A DNA stretch of 64,000 nt from Albifimbria verrucaria (taxonomy: Eukaryota; Ascomycota; Sordariomycetes; Hypocreales; Stachybotryaceae), in the NCBI GenBank assembly GCA_020081605.1, contig JAHREC010000016.1, positions 744,001 to 808,000 on the forward strand. The letters are read 5' to 3'. Positions 1 through 11,738 of this stretch are shown here, piece after piece. Position numbers and translations under genes: made by a program. The number at the start of each line of letters is the position of its first letter. Positions within the stretch are counted from its first letter, which is position 1. A model generated the notes under the pieces. That model did not search any database. It saw only the letters and a program-made list of their open reading frames with translations, and had not been told where the DNA came from.

Positions 1-178
1 GTACTAGTCGCTATCTATTACCTATAAGCGTCCCAACGACGCCCAACGACAGCGCATCTTCAATCCACATAAGTGAACAACCTCATCCAGCAATTACACG
101 CCGTGCTCTGCATAAGTGAACGGCCACAACCAGAATCTACAAGCACCACCCACTCAAGTGCATTGACAATTGGCAACA

Positions 179-723
179 ATGTGTCAAACTCAAACTCAAC
201 GTCGTTCTTCCATTAACTCCCTAGGGTTCTCAGAGAGCTTTCACTCATACGACAAACCAGTCTTCACGACCACCATGAGCAGCTACCAAGAGGACATCCC
301 CGAGGGTCTCCCCATGAGGGGCTTCGATCGTAGTCGCCAATCCAGCACTTGCTCTGAGCGCAGCTGCGAGGGCATGAGCACCGACGAGATGAGGTGTTTG
401 TGGAAGGTCATGTTGGAGCTGCAAGAGCGCTATGGCTGCTACAACTCTACGCGAGTCAGTCTGGCTGTCAGAGCTGGTGATGATGCAATTAGTCTGATGC
501 GTAAGTCCTCCTTGTTTCATAACATACCTGCAGAAGTCTGCAAACTATCAACATGAAACTAACAAGTTTAACAGCGAGTCGCTTCATCATCGACACGCTC
601 AACCACTCGCTAGTCGACCTTCCTGAAGAGGGATGGGAAATGCTTGAAAACTCATACCTCCGCCACGAACACGAGATATCGCCGCCGAAGCAGAAGCGCC
701 GGCTTTGGCACAGGCGATCATAG
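179..723 (+). CDS. small conserved-looking hypothetical protein, 156 aa, one intron
   Basis: Exons 179..500 and 575..723. The intron (501..574) has a GTAAGT donor, an AAACTAAC branch-like site and a TTTAACAG acceptor; splicing keeps frame and ends at TAG 721. I chose ATG 179; a TTG lies in frame nine bases upstream. The product is soluble, with no signal peptide or membrane segment. The N-terminal third is Ser/Thr/Gln-rich and probably disordered. The middle (about residues 65-110, around MSTDEMRCLWKVMLELQERY) is a compact amphipathic-helical block, and the tail is basic (PPKQKRRLWHRR). I do not recognise a named domain. The splice structure and the ordered centre make a real gene likely; function is unknown. 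It is one of the two multi-exon genes here with no frame break. Confidence 0.6.
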
Positions 724-1363
724 TGATTGCCTTCGTTCCCTACAAACTGACGGATCACTCCAGTCGTTATTTCCTGTTATTCAAGCATTGTTTTTATGTT
801 TGTGATTTATTCATTGCTAGCGGGCAGAGGAGTTTGGGCATTTGCTTGGCTAAGACCAGGGTCAATACCTATGAGGGTAGGAATGGAGTTAAAACAAAAA
901 ATGCCTGGTAAAACGGCACGGCGAGATACTCATAACAATTTGACATTATTTAAAATGGCTAAGCAAAGTCAATTATAGCATAACTGGAGCACTTCACACT
1001 GTATCTCATTGAATGCGCGAAGACCATATTTAGGTTGCGAGCCCATAGCTTACAGTGGAAGGACAAGGATTCCACATATTTCATGAAGACATCTCAACTA
1101 ATAGTCAAAATATGAAAGAACAAATGATAAAAAGAATAAGGAATTTATGATAATACGATCATGAATTCAAGAAACTATACGCATTTCCTAGAGCTTCTTT
1201 CCATAAGGTCCTGTATCCTGAAAGAAATCGCAAGGTAGGCGGAACTTCTGTTCTCATATTGTAGATATTCAATTCATTCAACACCTACATCATAAACACC
1301 ATACCGATCAAGGCCGGACAACGCAATGTGACCTTTGCACATTCAATGAGATACCTCCTTCTC
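724..1363. other. intergenic, AT-rich, contains MITE copy A
   Basis: No convincing coding sequence. The main structure is the inverted-repeat element at 1051..1263, described separately. The rest is the probable 3' flanks of the two convergent genes. Confidence 0.5.
1051..1263 (-). mobile_element. MITE-like element, copy A
   Basis: About 213 bp bounded by TA dinucleotides, with degenerate terminal inverted repeats. The left end reads TACAGTGGAAGGACAAGGAT; the right end, reverse-complemented, reads TACAATATGAGAACAGAAGT followed by TCCGCCTACC. The interior is AT-rich with no ORF. It shares the GTTCCGCCTACCT block, a GGATACAGG block and an AGACATCT block with copies B and D. TA flanks and CAGT-like termini suggest a non-autonomous Tc1/mariner-type element; that class is inference. 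Confidence 0.6.
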
Positions 1364-2274
1364 TCAAAGCGATTCACTTAGAAGTGCATGCTGCTGATGT
1401 CCCATATGCTCGACCTGGATCTTCATACTATCCAACACTCTCTTCTTGATGTTCACATCTTCAATATCAAACCCGTCAAACATTCCATGTGTTGCATGGA
1501 ACTCATACGGCTTGAGCGTCTTCCACATGCGCGTAACCTCTTCGGCGCTGAGCGGTATCATGTTCGGGATGCTCCACATGTACGCAAATGTAGTTGCGTT
1601 CTTGGGCCTTTCCCGTGGTGCCCAGTTCCCCAAGCCTGCTGGCGTCGTGACCAGGGTGTCTGCGTGGAACATCCGCCCGTCAAATATTGAGACGAGTGAG
1701 CCAGGAAAGTGCCCACCCAACTTGATAGCCTTGACCCCAGTACCCTCAATGTCTGTCTCTGTCGTGGTGAGAGCGACCTGATGATTCGACTTGAGCGCCG
1801 TCCAGGACATGTCCTCAGAGGAGAGGTATACAGGGCAGCGGAAGGCGCGTGCCCATTGGATATGTGTAGTATAGAAGTGTGGGTGGCTGATCACAATGGC
1901 TTTGAGCCCACCCGCTTTCTCGATATGGTCTATGGTCTCCTGATCCAAAAGCGTGATGCAATCCCAGAGCACATTGCCGTGGGGTGTCTTGATAAGAACG
2001 GGACGTTGACCAATCGCAAACTTGGGCGTCGTCTGGATGAAGGTGAGTCGTGAATCCTTCTCATAGGTCTTGAACTCGTTCCGGTGCGACTTTTGAACCT
2101 CTTCGAGTGTAGTGAATGCCTGGCCTGAAGAGGGGACGTACTGTCGCTCATCGTCGCAGATGTAGCACGTCTTGAGAGCCTCACGATCAGTTGTGGGAAC
2201 TGTGTTCCACAAGTGCAGCAAATAAGCAACTTCGCTGCCTTGTCAGCTTCATAAGGCTCCAGTTCGATACCCAT
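1364..2274 (-). CDS. metallo-beta-lactamase-fold hydrolase, about 303 aa, one frame break
   Basis: Intronless. ATG at 2274 opens a 27-residue N-terminus ending in a zinc-ribbon-like TCGTQFP motif. The reading then continues one frame over with TTDREALKTC-YICDD, giving a CxxC...CxxC pair. A single missing base in the GGG run near 2195..2197 explains the switch. The MBL fold shows a metal-ligand-like HPHFYTTH segment (a variant of HxHxDH), a following HADTLVTT strand and a C-terminal HATHGMF histidine. Fungal homologues of this type are mostly annotated only as MBL-fold hydrolases; the substrate is unknown. No signal peptide, so probably cytosolic. If the base is truly missing, translation from ATG would stop early and the gene would be dead. 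Confidence 0.75.
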
Positions 2275-3041
2275 TTTGCTAATTGGGAATGACTTTGTTA
2301 TAGGTGGAGTGATGTCACTTCAGCCTGAGGCTTCTTACACTAGGTTTGTTGGCTGTAGTGAATCACGGTATACGGATGAAGGAGTTGTGAATGGAAGTGA
2401 CTCACGAGAATTCCCTTATAGAGAAGCTATGGCTGTATCTGTATTTAATTATGGAATGTTGACGACAACCTGCTTGCAGGAGCCATGACGGCTTCGGCCC
2501 CGCTCTCAGCTACGCCGTATGACTAGATCGAAAGGTGGGGAAGCTGAACATTGGGTTCTAGCCTTCTGATTGTTAATCGTTGCTAGATGCTTCTGAATTT
2601 GGGGTTCTCCAATCAATTGTGGATAATACAGCATAAGCGAATAGCAGTAATGTTTGTTCGTATCCTGTTAGTTGACTATAGCGAACTCTTGAGGAGACGG
2701 GGAATTGAGCCCACGATACCAAGTATTGAACAAAGGAAGGAGGACTGTGCATAGCAGGCCTTGTATTTCTTTGATAATATTGACAGATGAAAATCAGAAA
2801 AGCAGTATAACATTGAAAAAGACTAATATAAAGTTGTTACAAGTTTAATATGAATTGAATATAATAATGATGCAAGATCAACAACAAACTAACAGAAAAT
2901 CAGCGGATATCTGACGGAAATTTAATGGCAGAATAAAAGAATAAAAATTAATGTTTATTCCGATTATACAATTATTTCACCAGAATATAGCTTAAAATTC
3001 ATCCTTTCTTGCTTGCACTTATCGGTGCTTGCCATCCTCGT
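2275..3041. other. intergenic, AT-rich
   Basis: Strongly AT-rich from about 2780 to 3000. It is promoter for the MBL gene and 3' flank of the NLR gene. No ORF, tRNA or repeat is supported. Confidence 0.4.
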
Positions 3042-6000
3042 TTAAACACCAAAATGAACATAAGCTGCCCAGCGATGGCTACTTTCAGAGACCATTTCTT
3101 CCCATGAAACAAGGTAAGCATCTCTTGTGTGCACTCTTCTACTTTGACTATCTTCTCTGCCGAGTCGATCACGTAGCATCCTAATAGCTCGGTGGAGCGA
3201 ACGACATACTGCCTGGTCGGTCAGCCCGTCGCGCGCCAATGCCTCGTAGAATATTTTTGCAACATCACATGAGATTTCGTCTTCTACATCGCACAGTGTC
3301 CCAATTACATGTCGAAATCCCGCAAGTTGACAAGCGCTGATGATGTGAATGCCTTCATCGATAAGTTTATCAACGCTGTTAGACCCGGTTGAGCAAGCGG
3401 CAAGATAAGCCAAAAACGGCTGATTATTGTGCAGCCGTAGGTCAAGCAAATCTCCTGCTGTCAGGGATCTTCTTTCCAGTCTTGTAGTACCAGGAGCTTT
3501 TCGAAGGCCCTGCTGGGCTTGAATATCCGTGGCCTGCAAAGTGAAACATGGTGCAGGTGTCTAGTTGTTCTAGAACACTTTTCTTCAAAGGCGATGGCAA
3601 CACAGCTCTTATTTGGAGCCGCTGACAAATATCTCTCACGATTTCTATCTCACGTTCCACGAAATGCAACGTTGGTAGACCTGATGTATGAGGCATGGCT
3701 ACCAAGCAAGCTTAGCCGGTTTGTTGCACACTGGAGTTTCGAGGAAGAGCTTGCCGCCCGTACACCAGACTCTTAACCGATGAGCTGTAAGATGAAATGA
3801 CTCTATCCAGTACCGTTTTGCCGGCATCTTCTATGCAATCTCCCGCAGCGTGTATGGGAAGACGTGTGAGAAGACCAGTCGGGATCCACCAAACGTGAGG
3901 CCATTCATCATCGGAAACTGGGTCATTGAAACCAAGCGCATCTAGTATTGGACAAGCGATAGTATCCCAAAGCCATTTTTGCATCATAGTCATATCATGA
4001 AAAGTTCCTCTAAACGTGGAATATTTTCGGATATCCTCCAGAGTTAGTGTCTGCAATCTGATGACACGAATCTGATTGTGCTGGATGAGGAACGCGTCGC
4101 AACGGTATTCACTTGCATTCAAGACGACAATTGGACCTGATACAGCTGCAGCCATCATCTCATTCGCGGTCAGCGGCATCAAGAAGTTCTCCAGTCCAGG
4201 TAGTGCTCGAATCTGTGCAATGAGCTTGTTCAGTCTCTGTTCTGTCCCAATCTGCCTTTCCATCTGTCGTCTTGATGGATTTAGAAACTCGAAGCTGTCT
4301 ATACCATCCAAGTTTCTTTGAAGGCACATATACGCGTCCGCCAAGGCGGGATGTCGCTGCGCGAGCTTAGAAACATCCACTCGCATTTCCATCAATGCAC
4401 CAGCGATGACGCCTCTGCCACTTTCAAGAAGTTCCAAAGCATAGTAGGCGCTCCTATTTGCATTCAAGGAGACTGCTGCTGCTATGGAGGCGAGGCCGGA
4501 GAATTCCGCGAGCAAACGCTCTTTATCCGACGGTTGAAGATATCGCAAACCTACAGAAGGGAGAAGCTTAATGACTTCCTCTAACAGGGAGCTTAGTTTC
4601 TGCCACTCTGATCGCGAGGTAAGAATCCTGCTTGATTCCAGGCATGCCCGTATACGATCTGATGGCTGAGCAGAACTGCAATCCCAGGCTTTCAGATAAG
4701 AATCTAATGCCCGGTCGAAGTCAACACTCGAATTGTTCCGTTCAGCTCGGTGGACAAGCCAAGTTCCATGGTTGCGCAGCCGAGCCGCCCGTGCAGGGTG
4801 GTCGAGAGGAGTGACATCCACAGCCAAACAGGTCACCTCTATAGCTCGATTCAGGCTCTCAGTAAAGCCATCACGTTCATATTGCTTGCCAAGCCAGGTT
4901 CCAAAACTATCCAACAGGCCAGCTCTTGCGGGGTGATCGAAAGGGTGGCACATAGGGCTATGTCAGTAAATATAATGGCTTGGTCAAGATCTTGCGGGAA
5001 TCCCTTTCTTCATACCGCCTAGCAAGCCAGGTGGCAAGAGAGGCGAACCAACGGGCTCGGTTGGGGTGGTCAAGCTGACCAGTCCATAGAACCTGATGCG
5101 TGATCCTAATAGCCTCGTTGAGATCATTAGTCGCCCCTGTCCTCTCGTACTGCTTTCCTATCCATTGCCCTAAGCTAATGGCTCGATCAGCAAAATCCGC
5201 ATGATTAGAAGGTGTACTATCTAAAGCTGCCCTAGTCACCTCGATCGCGCGATTGAGGTCCTCTGTTGCTCCGATGCATTTATATCGCGTACCGTACCAA
5301 TGACCAAGACTAGCTAGGCACTCAGCATGGCCCGGTTCCCCACTGTGAAGATATTGAGACTTCTTGTGATCATAGATATGGCCGTGTTGAGATGATCGAT
5401 TCTTCCAGTACCTTCATAGTACTTCCCCATCAAGACGCCATATTGTTTCAACAAATTCACTGCCTTAGCATCGCTAGGCTTATGCGTCTTGATAGCCTCA
5501 GTTGTCAGCTCGGCTGCTAAACCCAAATCCTCAATTTTCCCTGTTCGCTCATACCGCATTACAAGCAGTTTTACCAGGTCAATTGATCGATCGAATCGGT
5601 TCGGATCATCAGAAGATATGTTCTCTAACGCTGCTCGTACATCTTCAATGCTTGCATCCAGGCTTCTTCTGTCTACCGCTACGTCGAATCGCGCCTCGAA
5701 GTTAGCTGATTTGGTAGACCTTATGTCCGTTTTAGTGCCCATTGAAGTCAATAACCTAACAATAGACTCATGCCCTTTGAACGAAGCAGCCTGTAAAGCA
5801 TTGCCGTACCAGCCGCCGTATGCGTCCATGTCAGCTCCATTCTCTAGCAGAACTCGAACGATGGATTCATGACCTCTGACAGATGCTGCTTGAAGAGCAC
5901 TGCCATAAATGTGACCCTCGGCGTTGACATTGGCTCCTTGTTCCAGCAAACGCTCTACTGTGTGTTTTAGCCCCCAAATGACGCATAGTAAAGTGGAAGA

Positions 6001-8946
6001 GCTGGTGTACAGTACGAATAGGTTGGCTCATCGTTCCACGGCTGATCTGGACAATAAAGTCGATAGCAGGTAGTATAATGTTTATCAGACGAAAGGAAAA
6101 AGTCCAAAATCATCTTGAGGACGGTTTTGTCATCATTCTCGACTTCTGCCGCATAATCCATCCAATATCTAGCGCAGTACTGTGCTAGTGGAAAAGCCTG
6201 TCTAATCTCTGGGAGAGATAAATCTCTTTCTAAATTCAAGAGATATGAGAGACAAATCTTGGTGATGGACGCCTTGGCAGCGGCTAGGTGGAAGTACTGT
6301 AGGTAGTCTGTGTCAAGCCTGTCGGAAGTCAAATACTGCTTGACTGAGAAGTGTGCTAGTTGAAGCTCGGTCACCACTTCTATATCAGCGCTCCTTACCG
6401 GCCTAGCTATAACGGTAACCAAAGAGGCGTAGTAATGTGATATTTCTTTCGGTTCCGGCATTCTGTTCTGTGGGTCAAAAGCAGGGTTGCCTTTAGGGTC
6501 CACCGCCATTACCTCAACGGCTTCTTCTATTCGCAAAGGTCGTTCTGAAAAGGTCAGAAATTGTAGGAGCCTTATGGCCTTTTTCTTGTATCCATGAGGT
6601 ATATTTCTCAAAATCTGAGCATATGTTTTGTCCAGGGTATCAGGTAAGGAATCAAGGGCTACCTTGAGAGTCGGATAGTCAAGGCAGGCTTCTAGGGTGT
6701 TAATCTGGCATGCAACCCATCGAAACCTGTTATTGTCAGAATCACAGCACAAGTGAAAAAATGGTAGGTTTAGAACTTACATCCCGTCCGACTTTTCCAT
6801 CAACTTTGTCTCTATTTCCTTCTGGACCTTTGGCCGCTCTCGCCATCTCGAAAGTCCATCATCTTGCTGAACTCGAGTATGAACATAGGAGCGGATATCA
6901 TCAGTGATCAAATCACTCCCAATCGAAAGAATGGAGCTATTAGGAGCCCATTCCTTTAAAGACAACTCGATTTCACCTTCCAGGCGACTTGTTGCGAGAA
7001 TGTGGACATTAGTAAGCTTTGAAACCATCATGTTTTTATCCACGATAATACTCCCTCGGTTGGGGAACCTTTCCTAGTTGTACATTCATCGAGAGCATCA
7101 TGGATGATCCAAATTTCATCCAATTCTACCACCATATGCTGGAAAGTTATGCATAAGGATTTGGTACTTGGCTGTATGTGTCCGTCTTCGCAAGAAGAGA
7201 AAAGTAAATCCAGCGGCTTCCGAGCATTTTCGCGTCGCTTATATAGCTGATCAATCAATGAACGTATCATACCATCAATTGTTTGCTTAGTGATTTCGCC
7301 GAAATCGAAATAGAAGTAAATGACTGGGGAGGTTGGAAAAGCCTTGGTTACTTCCTCGATGATCGTAGAGCTGAGGACTGTTTTTCCACATCCAGGAATG
7401 CCATGCAACCATAAAATAGAATTCGGTTGAGACTTCCATCTAAAGAAGTCATCGCTCTGAAGAAACCAAGAGCCTGAGTCCTCATGGCGTTGTTCCAATG
7501 CTTTGTTGTGATTCCAAGAGGGGTCTGGAGGTTTCAGCCACTCTACGATTTTCTCATAGCTCCTGTCCATTTTCAGGTCTTCAACATTTTTGTTTATCGT
7601 TTTTACAACTGTTAGTCGTGTCAGTAGCTGAGAAACTTAGTGTGAACCACAAAATGGTGGGACTGCTTTATATTGAGCCCCGAAGGAAGACTAACTTGAT
7701 TGCAGACTCTCAATAGCTTTCTTGGTATTCTTCACTTGTCTGACGGGAACCACACCAAGAAGTTCCTTTGCATAAGCAGCTGCCGCCATGGCAGCATACT
7801 TTTGCCATCCATCGTTCTTATGGGAGTCAGCATAATCGCTAATCCCCGAATAACGAGGCAAGGGAATGCATTCATCAAGCCGGCTGCCTCCATTTCAAGA
7901 CATATGCATTCTCCTCCAGTCTTCTCATTCAAGGCAGTTACTAATTCGTCTCTCTCTTTGGCGTTCTTCATAACGGTATTTCCGGAAGCTATTAAGCCGT
8001 AATGGACATTTGGCACGACTGATGGCCTTACGCTGCGCTTTACCAAGTGCTTTGCGCCGGTTTTCTCGCACTCAGTACAGTCAGCTCTTCCTTTGTGGTC
8101 GAAGGATGCCTTAAATAATCTATCATTTTCTTGGCCTTGGTATGCAAAAGACAGGTCAGCCTTGGACATGCGTGACTGTAAGTCAACTATAATCCTCGAC
8201 AAATTTGATTTGCCAGCCATGTAATCTGATTTAACAGTCGTAACAGCCTTGAGAAGAACAGCTGGTGGTTTTGCGAGGAATCCAACTCGCTCAAAAGTGT
8301 GTGTCGTTCTTTTTCCAAGGTCATACTGAACAACACCACCACTAGTTCCTTTGGGATCACTGACAGCAACATCTCCCAGGCGAATATCTCTGCCTCTTTC
8401 TGGGGCCGGAATACCACCGCCAATGCCTACAAGAAGGCCGATACGTAGTGAAGGGATCGACGTAACCATAGAATTCGCCGTGATGGCTGCAGATGCAACG
8501 CCGTAGACGCCTGATTCGAACGCTGCAATAACCACATTGTGTTTGCCAATGCGACCCCAGGTATAGATATTATCGTCGGACTGCTGCTGTTCGAAATCAG
8601 ATGGCTCTTCATGCTGTTCGTCAAGTGCAGCCTTTGCAGCAGCCAACTCAATAGCGAGAACGGTAATCAACCCGACGGTATAGTCTTCACTCTCCAAGAC
8701 CTTCTTTGGGCGATCCACCTCATTGAACGATGGATCATTGACAGGTGACTGTCTTGCCACTTGATCAGACAGTGTGGTTTCGGCTGGCTTCGATGTTTCC
8801 AGTGTTCCTGTGATGTTTGTTGCAGAGCCACGCCTTGGAGTAGCAAGGGATGCATAAGATGAGAAGAAAAAGACATATGATAGAAGAGTGACAACGGTTA
8901 AAGCTGCTATGGCTCCAAAGTTCGAAGCCCAGATATCGAGAGTCAT
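3042..8946 (-). CDS. giant NLR-like protein: TM / PNP_UDP / NACHT / ankyrin / TPR / CHAT protease
   Basis: ATG at 8946; introns 7609..7695 and 6727..6780; stop at 3042; about 1,923 residues after frame correction. Order: hydrophobic helix (about 8-30); nucleoside-phosphorylase-like domain (about 88-400; GIGGGIP, EMEAAGLMN, and a RGISDYADSH motif in the restored frame); NACHT NTPase (Walker A GIPGCGKT near 487-494, Walker B IIHDALDEC near 588); winged-helix-like region; at least two ankyrin repeats (about 945-1010); a run of about 50-residue TPR units with the YERTG...DLNxAI pattern (about 1050-1420); CHAT domain with catalytic His in HFAGHG (about 1761) and Cys in AACSTG (about 1807). Ankyrins and TPRs share one unbroken frame (5314..5949), so the fusion does not depend on correction. 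One-base breaks lie near 7845, 7035, 5973, 5339, 5003, 4944, 3493 and 3465, all in short homopolymers. A TAA at 3712..3714 interrupts the CHAT domain in frame. Expected role: self/non-self or pathogen sensing with protease output (inference). Confidence 0.8.
3712..3714 (-). other. in-frame TAA inside the CHAT domain
   Basis: Frame on both sides is identical: SSVQQTG, stop, ACLVAMPHTSG. The second half is the strand leading to the catalytic-histidine motif. A single C-to-T change (CAA to TAA) would create it, as would two compensating indels (reading TGLSLLVAMP). Unlike the other breaks it is not explained by one short homopolymer. If real, it removes both catalytic residues. Confidence 0.6.
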
Positions 8947-9557
8947 TTTGTAAGGTTTGCCGGAAACAACAAGAAGCTATTCGGTGATAAATTAATCCAG
9001 AACATATGGTGAAAAAGATAAACGGCTCATTCCTCTAATCATGGAAGAATCAACGTATATTGGGTCATGAAATTAAGAGATCCATTGTCCATGTTTTCCG
9101 CTGCCTGATTTTGCTCCGCCCACTTTTGCAAGGTGAGGCTGGCAAGCTATTCTCAGCTCTACAGGAGCAAGACACAGCCTGATCGAGGAGGATCGAGGCA
9201 AAGCGCACGTGACGTTACATTGGTTTTAAGGCTTCGAGTTCTACCATGCTATTCGTAGAAAACGTTGCAGCCTATCTGTGTTGAAATTGTCTGTCATATA
9301 ATGGACAAACTGACATATTGCCAATCCAGTTGCTTATGTTAGCAATAGTTTTATGGATAGCTTCTTAGTGGAGGCATATCTCAGTAGGTCGTGTTCATCA
9401 ACACAACTTTATTATGTGCTGAAATTGTATGATATTATTTTACAAAGTAAAATCGGCGAAATAATTATTTTTTTATAATTATTTAAAACTGGTATCTTGT
9501 TCTAATCGTGTGTATGCGTACAATCATTATTCTCTTTCCTGCACAACTTGGCGTTGC
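8947..9557. other. intergenic, promoter of the NLR gene
   Basis: About 600 bp with no supported gene. AT-rich around 9420..9510. Nothing else seen. Confidence 0.4.
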
Positions 9558-11738
9558 CTACCACAGCTCCCACATTTGATTGCCAATGGCAATGAGTCGA
9601 TTGAACAACTCATCACGCATTGAGATGGCTGTGAGATGGAAGGTCTTTCCTGTCTTGGTCGTCACTATGAGACCGTCCATAATCTCCTTCTCCAAGGCCC
9701 ATCCTACTACGATCTTGGACTTCCACCCAAGGCCACCGACCTTGGTCAGCTCATCAATGTCCTGAATAAGAATAGTCCAAGCTGGGTTTACGTCGTCGAT
9801 ATTCGATGTCCAGCTCAAAGCAGGCGTGGTGGCCGTTTCTGTGAGGTATGCGTGGCCCTTCTGACCCTTGTATCTGGCTGGGAAGCGGATCGGCCCAGTG
9901 ACTGGGTTGGGCGACCTCTTGACGACGCCTAAGCGGTCTCTTGCGTGTCTCGCACCAGCAGCAGCTTTGGCCTTGTCGGCAGTAAGTGCTGTTTGGATAC
10001 CGCCTTTTGTAACGCCTTTGATTGCGTTGAGGATTCGCTTTGCCTTCTTTGGTTTTTCCTTGGGCTCTTCTGCCGTCAGATCCATGTCGGGGTTCGGTTG
10101 AATGGCGTCCTGAATCTCCGCGTCGGAGGCTCCTTCTGTATTCATTAGGCCTCAAACCACACTACAACGTTGAAGAGTTCTGACTCACCTAGATGCTCCA
10201 AATCTTGGCCGGCAGTTGCATGTGGCTTTACTGGAGGGGGCGCCTGAAAATGGCGGAGGCGGGATCGGCGCCCTGTTCCTCTCCCCGATTCTCAAGAGCG
10301 TAACAGCAAGCTGTGCATTCGTAGGAACACCACGTAGGATGGTATGGCGAAGCTCAACATATTTCTCCCAGCGAGGATAGGTTCTGTTGATTAAGGAAAT
10401 GGCGCGCGAAATAATAGGGTCGCCGAAGAAGCCAAAGCCTACGCCAAATCCCAAGCCCTTTGTGACCATATATGACGTCGTGAAGCAAGATAAGATGAAC
10501 ATTGGTACCAAGCAAGAAGCAAGAACAAATCGAGGTCGGTCCTGCGGGAAGGGAGGCGTCGGGCTAAGCGCGTTGCTGAATCGTTCCCAGGTATCCACGA
10601 ACTGCGACAACGAACGCAATGCCGGGCCAGCCTTGTTCCACACTGCACGAGAGACAGGCACCTTTGTTCGATCGTGCTCAACAGTCGATTCGTGGCCCTT
10701 GCTCTTGTCTCGTGCCGACGATACGCCTGCAGTCATCTCCGTGGGATCGGGCGCAATCGTGTCTGCGTGGGGATCGCCTTGTGGGTGCTTTCCTGCAGCT
10801 GTGCTTACGACAAGCTGTTGAGAGTTACGTTAGCCTCGAGGGATTCTATTTCTGCAAAATCATTAAAATCATCGCTTACACCTGAACATACCGTAGATAT
10901 GCTGTTGACAAAGCTATGAGCCTCCTGCTCCACGGCCTCTCCTTCGTGCTTCTCAGGCGCTCCTGTGATGGAATCCTCAGATGCCAGCACTCCCGCTGCT
11001 GGTTTCTTAACGCCTCCCGTCGAAGGGTCGATGAGCGATGCCGGTGCGGGAGGAAACAGTAAGTGCGTGATTCCGGATAGACAATGAGGACGATACCAAA
11101 GGCAACCAAAGTTGGGATAACCAAATCCAACAGCCAGGCTGCTGTGTAGACGGCTAAGAAGCCCGAAGTTCGCTGCCACTCCCTCCACGATCGAAGCCGC
11201 ACAATATGTTTCCAAAATGAAAAGAGGCTGACGGCGACAACGATGTAGAATCGCTCGAGCTGGGCACGTAGTTTATCGGGGAGAACTCCTCGTTATCGGC
11301 GACGTTCATGTCGAGATTAGCAAGAGGCGTCTCCTCGATGCTCTTGACATGGAAGGAGTGTTTGTTGAATCGTCGTATCAGCGTCCATAGTTCCTCGTTC
11401 TTCATGCCGCCTACAAGCGGCTGTGGAACTTCTTCAGGGCCATCGTTCCACCCCAGGTCATTGACCTCTGTTCCTACATGTTGGACTTGGCTGGCGCCTT
11501 TATCCTCAGGGTCTGCTTCGAGGCTCTCGTCGGCGAGGGCGTGGCTGGCTGTAGGCTGCTCTTCTTCGTGCTTCTCGACCAGCACAGGCTCGCTAGTTGC
11601 TGGAGATGCGTCCGCGGTGCCAGGTTGAGGGTCCGCAGGCAATGGCACAGACCCGTCTTGAGGAATAGCTACTGGTATGGCGTCGTCTTGGTCAACTGGC
11701 ACTGCCACGGTGCCGCCTTGGCCGACTGGCACTGACAT
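9558..11738 (-). CDS. DUF3292 family membrane protein, about 683 aa, two introns
   Basis: Exons 11738..10892, 10814..10189 and 10135..9558; introns have GTATGT and GTGAGT donors and CTAAC/CCTAATG-type branch sites. The N-terminus is an acidic Pro/Ala/Val-rich low-complexity stretch. It is followed by DEEFSP/LRAQLERFYIVV and a paired hydrophobic region (WREWQRTSGFLAVY then a long membrane segment), a second hydrophobic segment around VLASCLVPMFILSCFTTSYM, and a C-terminal lipid-binding-like beta domain (WTILIQDIDELTKVGGLGWK). This order matches fungal DUF3292 proteins, whose role is not established. Frame breaks: one base short near 11279 and 11055, one base long (or two short) in the run at 10236..10240. 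Membrane location is predicted from the hydrophobic segments. Confidence 0.8.

Noticed and set aside
2680..2760. Possible tRNA on the - strand (GGGCTCAATTCCC-like T-arm)
   Set aside because: No acceptor stem, D-arm or anticodon arm can be paired around it.
3042..8946. Interpretation of the NLR-CHAT gene as several separate small genes
   Set aside because: Each piece resumes the expected family sequence immediately after a one-base shift, and the ankyrin and TPR parts share one frame; separate genes would need promoters and starts that are not there.
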